NCBI RefSeq assembly: GCF_000404225.1
Contig: NC_021353.1
Span: forward strand, 1,364,001 to 1,428,000
Length of the DNA stretch: 64,000 nucleotides
Origin: Candidatus Methanomassiliicoccus intestinalis Issoire-Mx1
Lineage (GTDB): Archaea; Thermoplasmatota; Thermoplasmata; Methanomassiliicoccales; Methanomassiliicoccaceae
Direction of reading: 5' to 3'
Of this stretch, positions 35,801-43,854 are shown one piece after another; within the stretch, counting starts at the first letter, position 1; the number at the start of each line of letters is the position of its first letter. The notes under the pieces were generated by a model. The model searched no databases. It worked only from the letters and a program-made list of their open reading frames with translations, and was not told where the DNA came from. Made by a program: the position numbers and the translations under genes.

Positions 35801-36191
35801 CGATTTTTGCTCCGGCAATTCCTTCAAGAGGCGCCACAAGGATTCCTTCCGTCAATACAGCAAGACCGACCCTTACTGCCCTATCAACTCTTTCTTCCCT
35901 GGTTTTGGCTTCTTTAGATGCCATCTCTTTTGCAATCAAAAGAGAGACTTCTTCTCTGTTATGATCTTTTGATAATTCCCTGATGCGTTCGGCTACACCT
36001 TCAACATGCCAATCAGCTAGAAGTTTTTCTACACGGGAAGCCAGATCTTCTGCCCTAGGAATCTCTACAGACAATTCTGGATCCAAACCCTTGCTTCTAG
36101 CTTCATTTGCGATTTGATAACAGTATTCCGCACCATCTGCCAAATTCTTAAAGTACTCTTTCATGTGCTGGCTGCACGCGACATCTGGCAT
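32841..36191 (-). CDS. polC: DNA polymerase D large subunit (DP2)
   Basis: 1116 residues, the catalytic subunit of the euryarchaeal replicative polymerase PolD. The double-psi barrel active-site acidic motif NADGDEDS is near residues 864-871. Zinc sites are CTNCGKTGYFCGCPDC near 643-658 and CTKC...CYCG near 1044-1062. No intein is present, although DP2 is a common intein host. The C-terminus CKLTDFM may be a degenerate PIP box. It lies nine bases downstream of the NOG1 gene on the same strand. The small subunit DP1 is not in the window. Confidence 0.98.
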   Translation of the reverse strand: MPDVACSQHMKEYFKNLADGAEYCYQIANEARSKGLDPELSVEIPRAEDLASRVEKLLADWHVEGVAERIRELSKDHNREEVSLLIAKEMASKEAKTREERVDRAVRVGLAVLTEGILVAPLEGIAGAKIGKNSDGSEYLSLSFAGPIRAAGGTGQALSVLIGDVVRRELGLGKYIPTDSEVQRFKEEIPLYRQCQHLQYCPGNEEIEIITSSCPVCVDGEGTEKMEISGFRDLPRIETNQVRGGACLVIAEGMCLKAPKIQKHVKKLGIDGWEFIDEYLKWKQHHEAEVSGGKETKGIVPDSKFLKDMVAGRPVIGHPSKAGGLRLRYGRGRTTGLAALAIHPGTMFVLDDFLAIGTQIKIERPGKAGAVTPCDQIEGPILLMKNGDLIQPKEAEEVRAIRKDIEEIVDLGEVLLPYGEFMENNHVLAPGAYSLEWYKVELESKCEKLPDDWKDPTYERAKEISKTYGVPLHPKFNLFWYDETVDGLNVLRSEIIKHGNFAEGKLILPRDDFPKRTLETLGALHTIQDGKIVIDFYSIPLLEGLGLGVDGGKIIEKVPLIDIGEDEEKAFSSATLRSVSNVLGIEVRARAVTRIGARMGRPEKAKEREMKPPPHALFPLGQNGGMQRLVSVAVRSRVIEVDIGVRQCTNCGKTGYFCGCPDCGGHTIPISEPTTQKVELSKILSDALSKLGIYPAPEIKGVQGMMSKNKTPEALEKGVLRASNGLFVFKDGTIRYDMTDVPVTHFRPNEIGLSVEKAREIGYVTDTFGNELVSGDQVCELRVQDIIPSVGCGDYLVKVSKFIDDLLEKQYGMERFYNAKTKEDLIGQLTIGLAPHTSGGILCRLIGYTKSNVGYGHPFFHASKRRNADGDEDSVILLLDGLINFSRSFLPDRRGGLMDAPLVLTTRLDPNEIDKEAHNIDVLWEYPLEFYNATLEYKHPKDIEKIMDTVATRIGSSLQYEGFGFTHDTSNISAGPAESAYKTLETMIDKMNAQLEIARKVRAVDSQDVAYRVITKHFLPDMIGNLKSFSSQTLRCTKCNTKYRRVPLIGRCYCGNTLTLTVHEKSVKKYLEIAKEISEKFDLDAYTQQRIAIVEESMNSLFQSDKIKKCKLTDFM

Positions 36192-36199
36192 GACTTAAT

Positions 36200-37195
36200 T
36201 CACTCCGGCAGTTTGTCCATATTTTCAAGACGTTTCGCTTTAAAGAGCTTTTCTATTTCATCAACCATCTCATCCACCCCTTCACCGGTCTCACCAGAAA
36301 TTTTTCTGCGATCAGTGAAGTTTCCTTGGAGATCACATTTGTTTTCCACTTCAATCATTGGAATTCCATTAAAATTATTTTTCACAGAATTAAGGAGCGC
36401 TATTTGTTTTTCAGTAGAGTATCCGCAGCTTTCAGATGGATCTATTACGAATACAATCACATCTGCCAGATATTTCAATGCCAATATAGCTTGGAGTTCT
36501 ATGCTGTTTCTCTCCTCCAGTTCTCTGTCTAACAGACCGGGTGTATCAATAATCTGATATGTGCGCCATCCTTTAGTCAGATGACCGATGATTATACCTT
36601 TTGTTGTAAACGGATATGATGCAACTGTAGGATTAGCTGTTGAAATTTTCTCTACAAGCTTACTTTTACCTACATTTGGATATCCTGCAATTACGATTGT
36701 CTCAAGATCTGGATCTACAGTAGGAAGAACTTTTAGAGAGTCTCTTGCTTTTTGAAGAAATACCAAATCTTCATTGATTCTTTTTACGACTGATGAGAAA
36801 CGGCCGTAGAATTCTTTAGTTGATTTCGCAACGCTGTCTATGTTTGGCGCTCTTCTTACCTTAAGCAAATATTTTCTTTGCAGTTCTGAACATTTTTCAG
36901 CACACCAAGAAACATTGGACAGAGAAATCTTGAGCTTGTCCTGACCGATAATTACATCAACCAATTGAGAAAAGAAGTCCTCTTCTTTCTCCATCTTTGG
37001 AAAGCCTCTTACATATTTGAGCAGTGTGACGATTGTCATGTCGCCAATCGCCGTTATTTTAGCGATATTGGTTTTTTTGACAGTATCGAAAGGTACGGCA
37101 CCATTTACTGTAATTTTAGACGCTCTGGCATAAGCTTTGTCCAGCAATTCTTGTGAAGTCATAATGGTTGGTATCTTCCTTTTCCAATCGGTCAT
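36200..37195 (-). CDS. NOG1-type GTPase
   Basis: About 331 residues of the Obg-related NOG1 family, acting in large ribosomal subunit assembly. G1 GYPNVGKSKLVEKIS is near residues 169-183, with a final Lys-Ser-Lys, G3 DTPGLLDRELEERNSIE near 214-230, and NKCDL near 281-285. The NOG1 N-terminal helical domain fills residues 1-160. ATG 37195 is preferred over TTG 37204 because a TATA-like CTTTAATAATA is centred 25 nt upstream, implying a leaderless transcript. It is followed closely by polC. Confidence 0.93.
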   Translation of the reverse strand: MTDWKRKIPTIMTSQELLDKAYARASKITVNGAVPFDTVKKTNIAKITAIGDMTIVTLLKYVRGFPKMEKEEDFFSQLVDVIIGQDKLKISLSNVSWCAEKCSELQRKYLLKVRRAPNIDSVAKSTKEFYGRFSSVVKRINEDLVFLQKARDSLKVLPTVDPDLETIVIAGYPNVGKSKLVEKISTANPTVASYPFTTKGIIIGHLTKGWRTYQIIDTPGLLDRELEERNSIELQAILALKYLADVIVFVIDPSESCGYSTEKQIALLNSVKNNFNGIPMIEVENKCDLQGNFTDRRKISGETGEGVDEMVDEIEKLFKAKRLENMDKLPE

Positions 37196-37280
37196 GCCAT
37201 TCAATATGGTATGGTATTATTAAAGTTAAGCGTGTGGAATGATCTTTTATAAGACTGATCCGCCATAAACATACGTTTGC

Positions 37281-37909
37281 ATGTACACTCCTGAACCAGT
37301 AATCAGGTTAAAAAAAGGTAATCAAATAATCCTGAGTGCAGAAGAGGCAGAACGTCTGCTGGATTTAAGAAATGGGATTAGTTCAAAAGTAGACGACCTT
37401 CCCCAATATACTACTCCAGACGGCTCTTCTTTGAATTTTGAAGGAAATGAGATACTTAACGAGTATTTGGAAAAATCACAATATTTCAAAGACTTTTTTT
37501 CTGCAGCCTATAGGAACCCTACACCGACTGTGGATGGAATAATCACAGCTTTTGGAAAGATCGTACTCATCCAACGTAAGAAAGAACCATTCAAAGGATG
37601 TTATGCACTCCCTGGAGGCTTTGTGGAGTATGGAGAAACTGCAGAAGAAGCGGTAGTACGCGAAATACTTGAAGAAACCGGCCTGGAGACTGAAATCATT
37701 GATTTAGTAGGAGTATTCTCATCACCTGACAGGGATCCAAGAAGGCATACAATGTCTGTAGCATATTCATTACGTGTACTAGGTGGAACACTCTGTTCCG
37801 GGGACGATGCAGCAAATGCAGACTACTTTCCCTGGATAATCTTCCGCATTTAGCTTTCGATCATGACCAGATGATTGAAAAATGGAAGAAAAGCAGCAGT
37901 AACCATTAG
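37281..37909 (+). pseudogene. NUDIX hydrolase with a one-base frameshift near the 3' end
   Basis: The intact frame from 37281 ends at a TAG at 37851-37853 after FPWIIFRI. The Nudix box is complete (GGFVEYGETAEEAVVREI followed by LEETGL), so this is an ADP-ribose-pyrophosphatase-like enzyme with an N-terminal extension of about 80 residues. A -1 shift at CCC (37830-37832) continues the family's normal ending, ADYFPLDNLPHLAFDHDQM followed by IEKWKK, to a TAG at 37907-37909. So the C-terminal 25 residues are present but out of frame. The product truncated at 37853 keeps the catalytic box and might work. Readthrough of the TAG at 37851 does not restore the tail. Confidence 0.8.
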
Positions 37910-38343
37910 ATTCCAGGGTATCTTATCACGGGTTCTAGTATCATTGTGATTTCAATATCATAAAAACCCAGCGGTCTGATTTTTTTATCGATAATCTCTG
38001 ACAGCGTCTTATTGTCTGTTGCAGAAAGCCTGAACATTATTTTCCGTCTGCCGGTGACCCTGAGTATTTCTGAAACACCCTCGACTTTTTTTAGAGCTTC
38101 CACAGATTCAATCTCTTCCGAAGGTAATGATACTGCAACATATGCATCTGCATTTATGCTCATCTTTTCATGATCGACAATTACCGAATACCCAGTTATC
38201 GTTTTGTTTTCCTCAAGTTTTTTAATTCTGTCCCGTACGGTCGAAGGAGATCTATCCACAATCTCTCCGATTTCTTCATAAGTCAACTTACTGTTCCTCT
38301 GAAGATACTTCAGTATCTCCGAATCCAAGTAATCTTGAACCAT
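37906..38343 (-). CDS. Lrp/AsnC-family transcriptional regulator
   Basis: 145 residues. The N-terminal helix-turn-helix (ILKYLQRNSKLTYEEIGEIVDRSPSTVRDRIKKLEEN) is followed by a RAM ligand-binding domain (about 65-140) with VAVSLPSEEIESVEALKKVEGVSEI. It binds an amino acid or similar effector and forms octamers. It is convergent with the NUDIX gene (four-base overlap with its restored frame) and divergent from the EF-Tu-like gene. Confidence 0.94.
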   Translation of the reverse strand: MVQDYLDSEILKYLQRNSKLTYEEIGEIVDRSPSTVRDRIKKLEENKTITGYSVIVDHEKMSINADAYVAVSLPSEEIESVEALKKVEGVSEILRVTGRRKIMFRLSATDNKTLSEIIDKKIRPLGFYDIEITMILEPVIRYPGI

Positions 38344-38436
38344 CTTCTAAATTCTATGTTTCCCTACGTTCTTATAATTTGCAGTCGTATTGCAGATTCT
38401 GCTGAAATTTCTAAAAGTTTCGTATGATTGAGCCTT

Positions 38437-38446
38437 AATTTTATAT
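38437..38446 (+). promoter_or_regulatory. TATA-like element for the EF-Tu-like gene
   Basis: AATTTTATAT centred 28 nt before ATG 38470. It lies inside the longer frame that begins at 38428 and shows that the upstream start is wrong. Confidence 0.5.
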
Positions 38447-38469
38447 CCTCATGTGCTTACTCATCGAAT

Positions 38470-39411
38470 ATGTCTAATCTTAATGTAGCTGTAATCGGCC
38501 CTGCTGACTTTGCTCGGGAACTAGGCAAAAAAGGAACGGTTTCAGATATTACTCTATATGATTTAAAACAGGGAAAGGATACAGTTACGTTCATTGAAGC
38601 AAGCAAATATCCAGAGCGTCTTGCTCCTTTATTCTTTGCTGTCTCAATGGCAGACAGTGCAATTGTTGTCATTGATGAGATTAACGCCCAATTAGGAGAA
38701 TGCATAGTCATGCTCCACGCTGCTGGAATTTCTCATGGATACATACTCCTCAGAAATTACCTGACAGCTGAACAGATATCGCCGCTCATTAAAGGTACAG
38801 TCCTTGAATCATATTCTATCGTAAATGAGGATATGGTTGCACTAAGAGAACAGTTCTTAAATGATGCCAGAACTTTACAGAGCGAGAGCGATGGCGCATG
38901 TTCTATTCCCATTGATCACTTTTTCAATGTCAAGGGTGTAGGAACTGTTATTTTAGGATATGTCGCAGCAGGGAAAGTCTCAAAACACGAGGATCTAAAA
39001 GTCCTGCCAACGGATAAAACGGCCCAAGTACGTTCAATCCAGAAACATGATGATGACTATGACGAAGCGTTTAAGGGTGACCGTGTAGGACTAGCTCTTA
39101 AAAATGTCACTGTAGAGAATCTGGATAGAGGCGATGTGCTTACATCAGATCCCAGTATCAAATGCACATCCAATTTGGAAACTACACTAGAGCTCGTTCC
39201 ATTCTGGAAAAGCCCGGTTAAAGAAGGAATGGTACTCCATATCGGTCATTGGATGCAGTTTATACCATCAAGGGTTGAGAGTGCCCCTGAAGGAGGAAAA
39301 ATAAAACTGAGTCTTGAAAAACCTATGGTCCACTTACCTGGCGATAAAGCTGTGGTTATGTATCTGGACGGGGGCAAACTCAGGATCGTTGGATCAATCT
39401 CCCTTTCCTGA
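38470..39411 (+). CDS. EF-Tu/SelB-like protein with a degenerate GTPase domain
   Basis: About 313 residues. The C-terminal half has EF-Tu domain 2 features: FFNVKGVGTVILGYVAAGKV near 158-177, then VRSIQKHDDDYDEAFKGDRVGLALKNV near 194-220 and LDRGDVLT near 225-232, followed by a domain 3-like barrel. The N-terminal half follows the G-domain outline but lacks the P-loop (AVIGPADFARELGKKG in place of GxxxxGK) and lacks NKxD. It is therefore a pseudo-GTPase of the translational GTPase superfamily. Such SelB-like proteins occur in several archaea; their function is not known. Leaderless start at 38470. Confidence 0.85.
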   Translation: MSNLNVAVIGPADFARELGKKGTVSDITLYDLKQGKDTVTFIEASKYPERLAPLFFAVSMADSAIVVIDEINAQLGECIVMLHAAGISHGYILLRNYLTAEQISPLIKGTVLESYSIVNEDMVALREQFLNDARTLQSESDGACSIPIDHFFNVKGVGTVILGYVAAGKVSKHEDLKVLPTDKTAQVRSIQKHDDDYDEAFKGDRVGLALKNVTVENLDRGDVLTSDPSIKCTSNLETTLELVPFWKSPVKEGMVLHIGHWMQFIPSRVESAPEGGKIKLSLEKPMVHLPGDKAVVMYLDGGKLRIVGSISLS

Positions 39412-39490
39412 GCATTTTTTCTGATTCGGCTATACATCTTCGCACACATGGCGAGAAAAATACTACTACGAAGCGGAATAAGATTGGATC

Positions 39491-39961
39491 ATGAAACGTA
39501 GTCTTGAACAGATGATTGAGGAAGATCATGATCTGCTGAGAAACGGCATGGAGGCTGTTGCAGACACCAGCATTGAAGATGTTGACGAGCGCTTGGAAAT
39601 GTTTGCAGAGATAGAGTCTAGACTTTTTGCTCATGAGAAAGCTGAACAGGAAACCATTCATGCTCAGATGAAGCTATATGATGAAACAAAACCGCTCGCA
39701 CTCCTTGCAGAAGAACAAGAGAGAATCGCAAAAGTTTTGACAATAGAGCTCCAAAATGTGAAACTGGATGATGAATTATGGCTACCTAAATTCTTAGCCC
39801 TTCAGGGACTCATATTGCAGCATATGTCTTTTGAAGAAGATTCGATCATGCCGCTGGCGAAACAAATGCTAGACCAGGCAACAATAAACCGTCTCGGTAT
39901 AGACTTTGAAAGACATGAAAAAGAAGAGTTTAAACAGTCTGAAATGGTGTATGAAAATTAA
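39491..39961 (+). CDS. hemerythrin-like HHE domain protein
   Basis: 156 residues, a four-helix bundle with di-iron ligands: H in EEDHDLL near residue 12, HEKAEQE near 55-61, and HMSFEEDSI near 120-128, plus HEKEE near the C-terminus. Such proteins bind oxygen, NO or iron. In a presumably anaerobic archaeon, oxygen or NO sensing or protection is plausible, but this is inference. It stands between the EF-Tu-like and XPD-like genes with its own TATA-like region near 39455. Confidence 0.9.
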   Translation: MKRSLEQMIEEDHDLLRNGMEAVADTSIEDVDERLEMFAEIESRLFAHEKAEQETIHAQMKLYDETKPLALLAEEQERIAKVLTIELQNVKLDDELWLPKFLALQGLILQHMSFEEDSIMPLAKQMLDQATINRLGIDFERHEKEEFKQSEMVYEN

Positions 39962-40013
39962 ATACTAAATCCTGAGCCGCTAAATTGATTATAGAGACTG
40001 CCTTGATGCCAGC

Positions 40014-42050
40014 ATGAGTGGCAATTTCTGCGATAAATGCGGAAGTCTTTTGAACCCTGCAACAGGGAAATGTCCAAGGTGCTTATCGGGAGCACCTGTG
40101 GCACATTTTCAAAATGCAGCGAGATCGTCGCAGAGTATTGAGAAACATGGCCACGAGTTATTTCCTTATGAGCCGCGACCGTTTCAATTGGAAATTGTAG
40201 ACTGCATCAGAGACACTCTAGACTCTGGAAAACATATCATAATGGAATCAGGGACTGGCACAGGAAAGACAATATGTTCGCTGGTAGGAACGCTGGAGCA
40301 TTCAAAACCTCGAAAAAAGAAGATCATCTACCTTACGAGGACCGTTTCTCAAAGCGACCAGGTGATGAGAGAACTTAGAACTATTTCAAGGAATAATAAA
40401 GTCACAGGGATTGCAATTGCAGGCAGAATGAAATCATGCCTCTTACAAAAACAAGAGGAAATGGGAGATGTGCCGCCTGCAGTCATGTCTAGAATCTGCG
40501 AAGATCGCAAAAAGAGGACGATTGCTAAAGAACGCGGCGGATGCCCGTATTATGCAGATTTCCTTGCAATCGGAGAACTAGCATTTACGCAGTATTGTTT
40601 TGCGAATCTGCCTACTGTCGGGGAATTTGACAAGTTCTGCGAGAAACAGGGAGCATGCCCCTATGAAGCACGAAAAGCAATAATGCCAATGGCAGAGATC
40701 ATCGCTGTGCCGTATATCCATCTGCTTTCGGAAGATATTAGAAATAGTCTATTTGACAGATTGAAAATAGAAGGCGGAGACTTTACAGTAATCGTAGATG
40801 AAGCACACAACCTTATAGATGCTGCCAGAGATCAGGAAAGTTTTCACATATCTGTTTCAGATATTGATTCTGTATTGGTAGAAATCAGAGAGACTGGTAA
40901 TGTATATCTCAAGAATAATATTTCAATTTTTGACCTGTGCATCCTGCTTAAAGATATTATTGAGACGGCAGTTAAAGAATTGATACCTCCGAGATCCAAC
41001 GATGCACGCCTAGGAAGAAGATTTTTAGAAGGGAAATTAAGACAGGAACTTGGCATCAGTGGAGAAGATCTAGATAATCTATGTTTTGCAATGATCGACA
41101 GGGGAGAAAAAATCCTGGAAGACAGGGTAGACTCAGGAAAAGAGCCGATGTCATACATCCTCAAGTTAGGTGCAGCCCTTAATTCTTGGATTGGATCGTC
41201 TGATTCAATGTATCTAAAAACAGTTTCTTCAGATAACGGCGGTATGCTGTGTGCCGCCTGTCTGGAGCCAAGCGAAATTTCTAAATTTCTATTAGGCACC
41301 GGTGGAGCCGTTCACATGTCTGGTACATTAAAACCGCTCAAACAATATGCTGATCTGTTGGATCTTACACCTGTTTCGGTACTAAAGGAGTTTCCATCCC
41401 CATTTCCCAAGACAAATAAGCTCACATTATACACTGAGGATGTAAGCGCTGGACAACGGGAAATGAAAGATGACCCCTCGATGAAGCTGAGGATTGAACA
41501 ATACATAATCGACATCTGCAATGCTACAGATAGAAACACAATGGTATTCTTCAGATCATATGAAATGCTGAAATCAATGAGATATTCATTGGAAAGCGAG
41601 ATTGATAGAAAATTATACTGGGAAGAGTCGGGTCATTCTTACAAACTGGCAAATGCCATCGAATCATTCAAAACACACAAAGATGGAGTATTTTTTACAG
41701 TAATGGGAGGAAAAATTTCAGAAGGCCTGGATTTTCCTGGACAAGAATTAGATATAGCGGTAATCGTTGGAATACCTTATCCACCGCCCAGTTTGGTAAG
41801 TGATGAACTTAAGAGACGTTATGATGCCAGATACGGATCTGGAACGGGCTGGGAATATATCTCAGCTGCTCCGGCAGTACGCAAAATGCAACAGGCCATA
41901 GGACGGCTAATTAGAACAGAAACTGACAAGGGTGTTGCCATCATCTTGGATTCAAGAGCTTCCCGTTACCGTGAACAGCTGGATGCTAAACCAACCAAGG
42001 ACCCTGTAAAAGAGCTTACAGATTTCCTAGGCTGGTCAAGAAGATTTTAA
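40014..42050 (+). CDS. XPD/Rad3-family DNA helicase with an N-terminal zinc ribbon
   Basis: 678 residues, superfamily 2 5'-3' helicase with a 4Fe-4S domain, in nucleotide excision repair or related DNA processing. Residues 1-25 form a zinc ribbon CDKCGSLLNPATGKCPRC, not part of the usual archaeal XPD. Walker A is SGTGTGKTICS near 78-88, and the Fe-S cysteines include SCLLQ near 142, GGCPYY near 182 and GACPYEA near 218. The DEAH box VDEAHNLID is near 262-270, and motif VI QQAIGRLIRTETDKG near 624-638. The 3' end overlaps the convergent ferredoxin gene by four bases. Confidence 0.93.
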   Translation: MSGNFCDKCGSLLNPATGKCPRCLSGAPVAHFQNAARSSQSIEKHGHELFPYEPRPFQLEIVDCIRDTLDSGKHIIMESGTGTGKTICSLVGTLEHSKPRKKKIIYLTRTVSQSDQVMRELRTISRNNKVTGIAIAGRMKSCLLQKQEEMGDVPPAVMSRICEDRKKRTIAKERGGCPYYADFLAIGELAFTQYCFANLPTVGEFDKFCEKQGACPYEARKAIMPMAEIIAVPYIHLLSEDIRNSLFDRLKIEGGDFTVIVDEAHNLIDAARDQESFHISVSDIDSVLVEIRETGNVYLKNNISIFDLCILLKDIIETAVKELIPPRSNDARLGRRFLEGKLRQELGISGEDLDNLCFAMIDRGEKILEDRVDSGKEPMSYILKLGAALNSWIGSSDSMYLKTVSSDNGGMLCAACLEPSEISKFLLGTGGAVHMSGTLKPLKQYADLLDLTPVSVLKEFPSPFPKTNKLTLYTEDVSAGQREMKDDPSMKLRIEQYIIDICNATDRNTMVFFRSYEMLKSMRYSLESEIDRKLYWEESGHSYKLANAIESFKTHKDGVFFTVMGGKISEGLDFPGQELDIAVIVGIPYPPPSLVSDELKRRYDARYGSGTGWEYISAAPAVRKMQQAIGRLIRTETDKGVAIILDSRASRYREQLDAKPTKDPVKELTDFLGWSRRF

Positions 42051-42421
42051 AGTTTGTCGAAATCATCCATCATTTTGTTTATTACTGGATCCACATGCTT
42101 CTTGGTTGAATCTAAGATGTAGGCTGTCCGGCCGTACATCTCAAGTCCATCGTGAGGGCACATTTGTACGCAGCGTGTGCATCCCCGGCAGCGCCTATCA
42201 TCGATCATAGCTTTTCCATCTATGATGTTAATAGCATGAACTTTACAAAACTCTCTTTTTATACATAATCCACAGCCTCTGCAGTTATCATTCGCACGGA
42301 TGTGGATGCCTGGAATTTTAGCAAATTTTACAGCTAGTTCTTTTGGAACCCTTGGAAGGGCATATAGTATTTCTCTGATAGGAGAATAATCATCATTTGT
42401 ACCACTCACTCTGACACCCAA
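42047..42421 (-). CDS. small dicluster ferredoxin-like protein
   Basis: 124 residues with an N-terminal extension of about 45 residues and two clusters of cysteines: CRGCGLCIKREFC near residues 45-57 and CRGCTRCVQMCP near 78-89. The first is not a perfect CxxCxxCxxxCP, since the last Cys is offset (CIKREFCKVH). It is an electron carrier or a Fe-S module of a larger redox complex; no partner lies nearby. The start is uncertain: TTG 42421 or GTG 42409, neither with a good Shine-Dalgarno. Confidence 0.85.
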   Translation of the reverse strand: MGVRVSGTNDDYSPIREILYALPRVPKELAVKFAKIPGIHIRANDNCRGCGLCIKREFCKVHAINIIDGKAMIDDRRCRGCTRCVQMCPHDGLEMYGRTAYILDSTKKHVDPVINKMMDDFDKL

Positions 42422-42518
42422 TATGTTGATGTTATTTCTTGTATTTACTGATCCCTGCTACTAGATCAAATATTGAGTCTGCTGCGTTGTGATCTTTTTT
42501 AAATATATGAGCCTAAAA

Positions 42519-42553
42519 CCTGCACTTTAATGCAGGATTTGCGAAACGCAAAT
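42519..42553. promoter_or_regulatory. two abutting palindromes at the MBL hydrolase promoter
   Basis: CCTGCA-CTTTAA-TGCAGG (42519-42536) is followed without a gap by ATTTGCG-AAA-CGCAAAT (42537-42553). The second overlaps the TATA-like AAATATAA (42550-42557) that sits 27 nt before ATG 42581, so it covers the place where TFB/BRE contacts would be made. Likely operator sites. Confidence 0.5.
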
Positions 42554-42580
42554 ATAACACTTCATTCTTCTCAATCATAA

Positions 42581-43216
42581 ATGACTGTCCACATGTTCCC
42601 TGGTGCTGGATACGACAGCAATATATTTCTTGTTACAGGGATGCAACCGATTCTTATAGACGCTGGATCTGGGTCAGGATATTCAAGGCTCTTGAATGAT
42701 ATAGAAAAGGTTACAGATCATATTTCAAAAATCATATTAACTCACTGTCATTTTGATCATGCTGGGGGAGCTGCTGAATTATCGAAACATTTCAATGCTA
42801 CTGTATTTATTCATGAACGTGATGCCGCGGCAGTTCGCAACGGATTGACAAAAGAAACAGCAGCAGATGTATTCGGTTGTGAGATGCCGGCAGTAGATGT
42901 TACAATACTTCAAGACAAAGAAACTATAGATACTGGTGAACACCTGCTTGAAGTTATACATACTCCAGGACATACGGCTGGCGGAATATCACTTTTTGAT
43001 AGGGTTAATCAAATTTTATTCAGTGGAGACACTGTATTTGCAGAAGGCGTTGGCAGATGGGATTTTCCAACAGGTGATCTCTCATGCCTAAAACATTCTG
43101 TTCATAAACTAGCTGAACTAGATGTTTCATACTTATATCCAGGTCATGGACCATGCGTAAAGGGAAATGCTAAGTCTAGGATCGCTAACGCTCTAATGTA
43201 CGTGGAGGGATTTTAA
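42581..43216 (+). CDS. MBL-fold metallohydrolase (glyoxalase II-like)
   Basis: 211 residues of the metallo-beta-lactamase superfamily: LTHCHFDHAGG near residues 48-58, HTPGHTAGG near 126-134, LFSGDTVF near 145-152, and the closing YPGHGP near 186-191. These are the ligands of a dinuclear metal site. It probably hydrolyses a thioester such as S-lactoylglutathione-like adducts or another small ester; the substrate is unknown. Apparently leaderless. Its last base overlaps the first base of the Sua5/YrdC gene (TAATG). Confidence 0.93.
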   Translation: MTVHMFPGAGYDSNIFLVTGMQPILIDAGSGSGYSRLLNDIEKVTDHISKIILTHCHFDHAGGAAELSKHFNATVFIHERDAAAVRNGLTKETAADVFGCEMPAVDVTILQDKETIDTGEHLLEVIHTPGHTAGGISLFDRVNQILFSGDTVFAEGVGRWDFPTGDLSCLKHSVHKLAELDVSYLYPGHGPCVKGNAKSRIANALMYVEGF

Positions 43217-43854
43217 TGCGGACGATAGTTTGCGAAAAAAACAATGGAAAGCTTTCGATTAATAAGGAGGATATGGATTCAGTAGTAACTGAGCTTTCAG
43301 CCGGTAGACTTATTGTGTATCCAACTGAAACAGTTTACGGGCTTGGATGTGATCCGTTTGATGAGACCGCTGTTAAGAGACTTTTCATGGCAAAAAGGCG
43401 TCCGTTCGATATGGCCATGTCCATAATAGTTCAAGACATTGCCATGATGGAAGAAGTAGCGTATGTTGACGACAGAGCCATAAAACTAGTCAAAGAATTT
43501 ATGCCTGGGCCGCTAACATTAATACTTCCAAAAAAACCAGTTGTGCCGAATATCCTGAGTGCATCTACAGATGAGATAGGAATTAGAATCCCGGACTGCA
43601 ATGTTGCATTATCCATCGTAAAAGAGTTTGGACCAATAGTATCAACATCCGCAAACGTACATTCGCACAATTCTCCTTTAACATGTCAAGATGCCATGAA
43701 AGATCTGGGTCCTAGTGTTTCGTTATATGTTGATGGTGGAAAGTCCCCAATAGGGCAACCTTCTACAATTATTCAGCTTACTGAAGATGAAATGATACTG
43801 ATTCGTCCCGGTTCTCTTCCTAAAGAACGCGTAGAGGCTGTTCTAAATGAATGA
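43216..43854 (+). CDS. tsaC: L-threonylcarbamoyladenylate synthase (Sua5/YrdC family)
   Basis: 212 residues: the YrdC domain only, without the C-terminal Sua5 domain. It makes TC-AMP from threonine, bicarbonate and ATP for t6A37 in tRNAs. Motifs are VYPTETVYGLGCD near residues 34-46, KRRPFDMAMSI near 60-70 (KRxxxxP-type), and STSANVHS near 143-150. It is the middle gene of a tight cluster with the MBL hydrolase and methionine aminopeptidase, overlapping the latter by eight bases. Confidence 0.93.
   Translation: MRTIVCEKNNGKLSINKEDMDSVVTELSAGRLIVYPTETVYGLGCDPFDETAVKRLFMAKRRPFDMAMSIIVQDIAMMEEVAYVDDRAIKLVKEFMPGPLTLILPKKPVVPNILSASTDEIGIRIPDCNVALSIVKEFGPIVSTSANVHSHNSPLTCQDAMKDLGPSVSLYVDGGKSPIGQPSTIIQLTEDEMILIRPGSLPKERVEAVLNE

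Noticed and set aside
37851..37875. Readthrough of TAG as pyrrolysine in the NUDIX gene
   Set aside because: The frame after the TAG meets TGA seven codons later and does not contain the family C-terminus, which lies in the -1 frame.
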